Shown: in pieces, positions 63,580 to 64,000 of the stretch
Layout: each line of letters opens with the position of its first letter
How positions within the stretch are numbered: position 1 is the first letter of the stretch
Source of the DNA: Actinoallomurus sp050942425
Lineage (GTDB): Bacteria; Actinomycetota; Actinomycetes; Streptosporangiales; Streptosporangiaceae
Reading direction: 5' to 3'
DNA: 64,000 nucleotides
Assembly: GCF_050942425.1 (NCBI RefSeq)
Contig: NZ_CP192063.1
Span: 8,184,001 to 8,248,000 of the forward strand
The notes under the pieces: model-generated
What the model was told of the DNA's origin: nothing
What the model saw: only the letters and a program-made list of their open reading frames with translations
Database searches by the model: none
Position numbers and translations under genes: made by a program

Positions 63580-64000
63580 GTGCCCCGTACCGCACGTGAC
63601 GTGGTCTTCGTCGACGGCGTTCGCACGCCGTTCGGCAAGGCGGGCCCCAAGGGGCTGTACGCCGAGACCCGCGCTGATGATCTGATCGTCCGGGTGATCC
63701 GCGAGCTGCGGAGGCGCAACCCCTCCCTGCCTGCGGACCGGGTCGACGAGGTCGCCATCGCCGCGACCACCCAGATCGGCGACCAGGGCCTCACGATCGG
63801 CCGCTCGGCCGCCGTTCTGGCCGGGCTGCCGAAGAGCGTCCCCGGGTACGCCATCGACCGGATGTGCGCCGGCGCGATGACCGCCGTGACGACCGTGGCG
63901 GGCGGCATCGCCTTCGGCGCGTACGACGTCGCCATCGCCGGCGGCGTCGAGCACATGGGCCGGCACCCGATGGGCGAGGGCGTCGACCCGAACCCGCGGT
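63580..64000 (+). CDS. Acetyl-CoA acetyltransferase / thiolase (3' end outside window)
   Basis: The first 140 residues of a thiolase start at GTG 63580 with AAGGAG 8 nt upstream. The N-terminal VVFVDGVRTPFGKAG and the nucleophilic Cys96 in DRMCAGAMTAV are conserved; the C-terminal His and Cys sites lie beyond the window. Reaction: breaking or making 3-ketoacyl-CoA. Palindromic operators and the G-rich repeat lie upstream. Likely beta-oxidation FadA, by the style of the sequence. Confidence 0.93.
   Translation, partial: MPRTARDVVFVDGVRTPFGKAGPKGLYAETRADDLIVRVIRELRRRNPSLPADRVDEVAIAATTQIGDQGLTIGRSAAVLAGLPKSVPGYAIDRMCAGAMTAVTTVAGGIAFGAYDVAIAGGVEHMGRHPMGEGVDPNPR

Overview
The window is 64 kb of very high-GC DNA with GTG and TTG starts, several leaderless promoters, Tat signals, an actinobacterial sulfur leader peptide, an IdeR/DtxR-type iron box and the actinobacterial form of the coproporphyrin haem pathway. 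This points to a filamentous actinomycete, probably in or near the Streptosporangiales; this placement is inference. No tRNA, rRNA, CRISPR array, transposase or integrase was seen. Most of the window is chromosomal core or ordinary accessory DNA, with two accessory blocks.

Positions 1-16.1 kb: a truncated CHAP-domain amidase/peptidase, a methyltransferase remnant, then a polysaccharide-use locus. The locus has a ThuA-like protein, a CUT1-type ABC importer (lipoprotein plus two permeases), a GH43 glycosidase, a LacI repressor, a D-2-hydroxyacid dehydrogenase, a GH28-like Tat-exported beta-helix enzyme and two tandem paralogous alginate-lyase-domain proteins, one fused to a long tail of FN3 and lectin-like modules. 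Four near-identical palindromes (consensus GATAGAAAACGTTTTCTATC) lie on or beside the -10 of four promoters in the locus, so it reads as one LacI regulon.

Positions 16.1-25 kb: a three-gene minus-strand operon encoding a Tat-type 1161-aa protein, a 1314-aa protein without a signal peptide and a 447-aa secreted protein with an Ig-like C-terminus. I recognise no family for the two giants. This is the best candidate for an undescribed system. Positions 25.3-31.4 kb: a DUF6194 protein, a secreted phosphodiester glycosidase-like protein, then a sulfonate-type ABC importer with a TauD-like dioxygenase, preceded by a 25-residue leader peptide.

Positions 31.4-49.7 kb: an MFS carboxylate transporter, HxlR/NmrA and SDR/TetR divergent pairs, glgX, a RibD-C reductase, a LigC-type ATP-dependent DNA ligase, an alpha/beta hydrolase and an aldehyde dehydrogenase with striking operators, a two-component system, an MMPL transporter, a VOC protein, an arsenate-reductase-like remnant and a CrtC/lipocalin-like secreted protein. 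Positions 49.7-64 kb: anchored lipid/secreted proteins, a LigD-type polymerase, msrB, the haem genes hemQ, hemY-type oxidase and hemE, a DUF4349 lipoprotein, DUF3000, RNase D, GNAT, a polysaccharide deacetylase, an iron-box-controlled FTR1 permease, an FAD monooxygenase, a 7-bp repeat array able to form G-quadruplexes, and the start of a thiolase gene.
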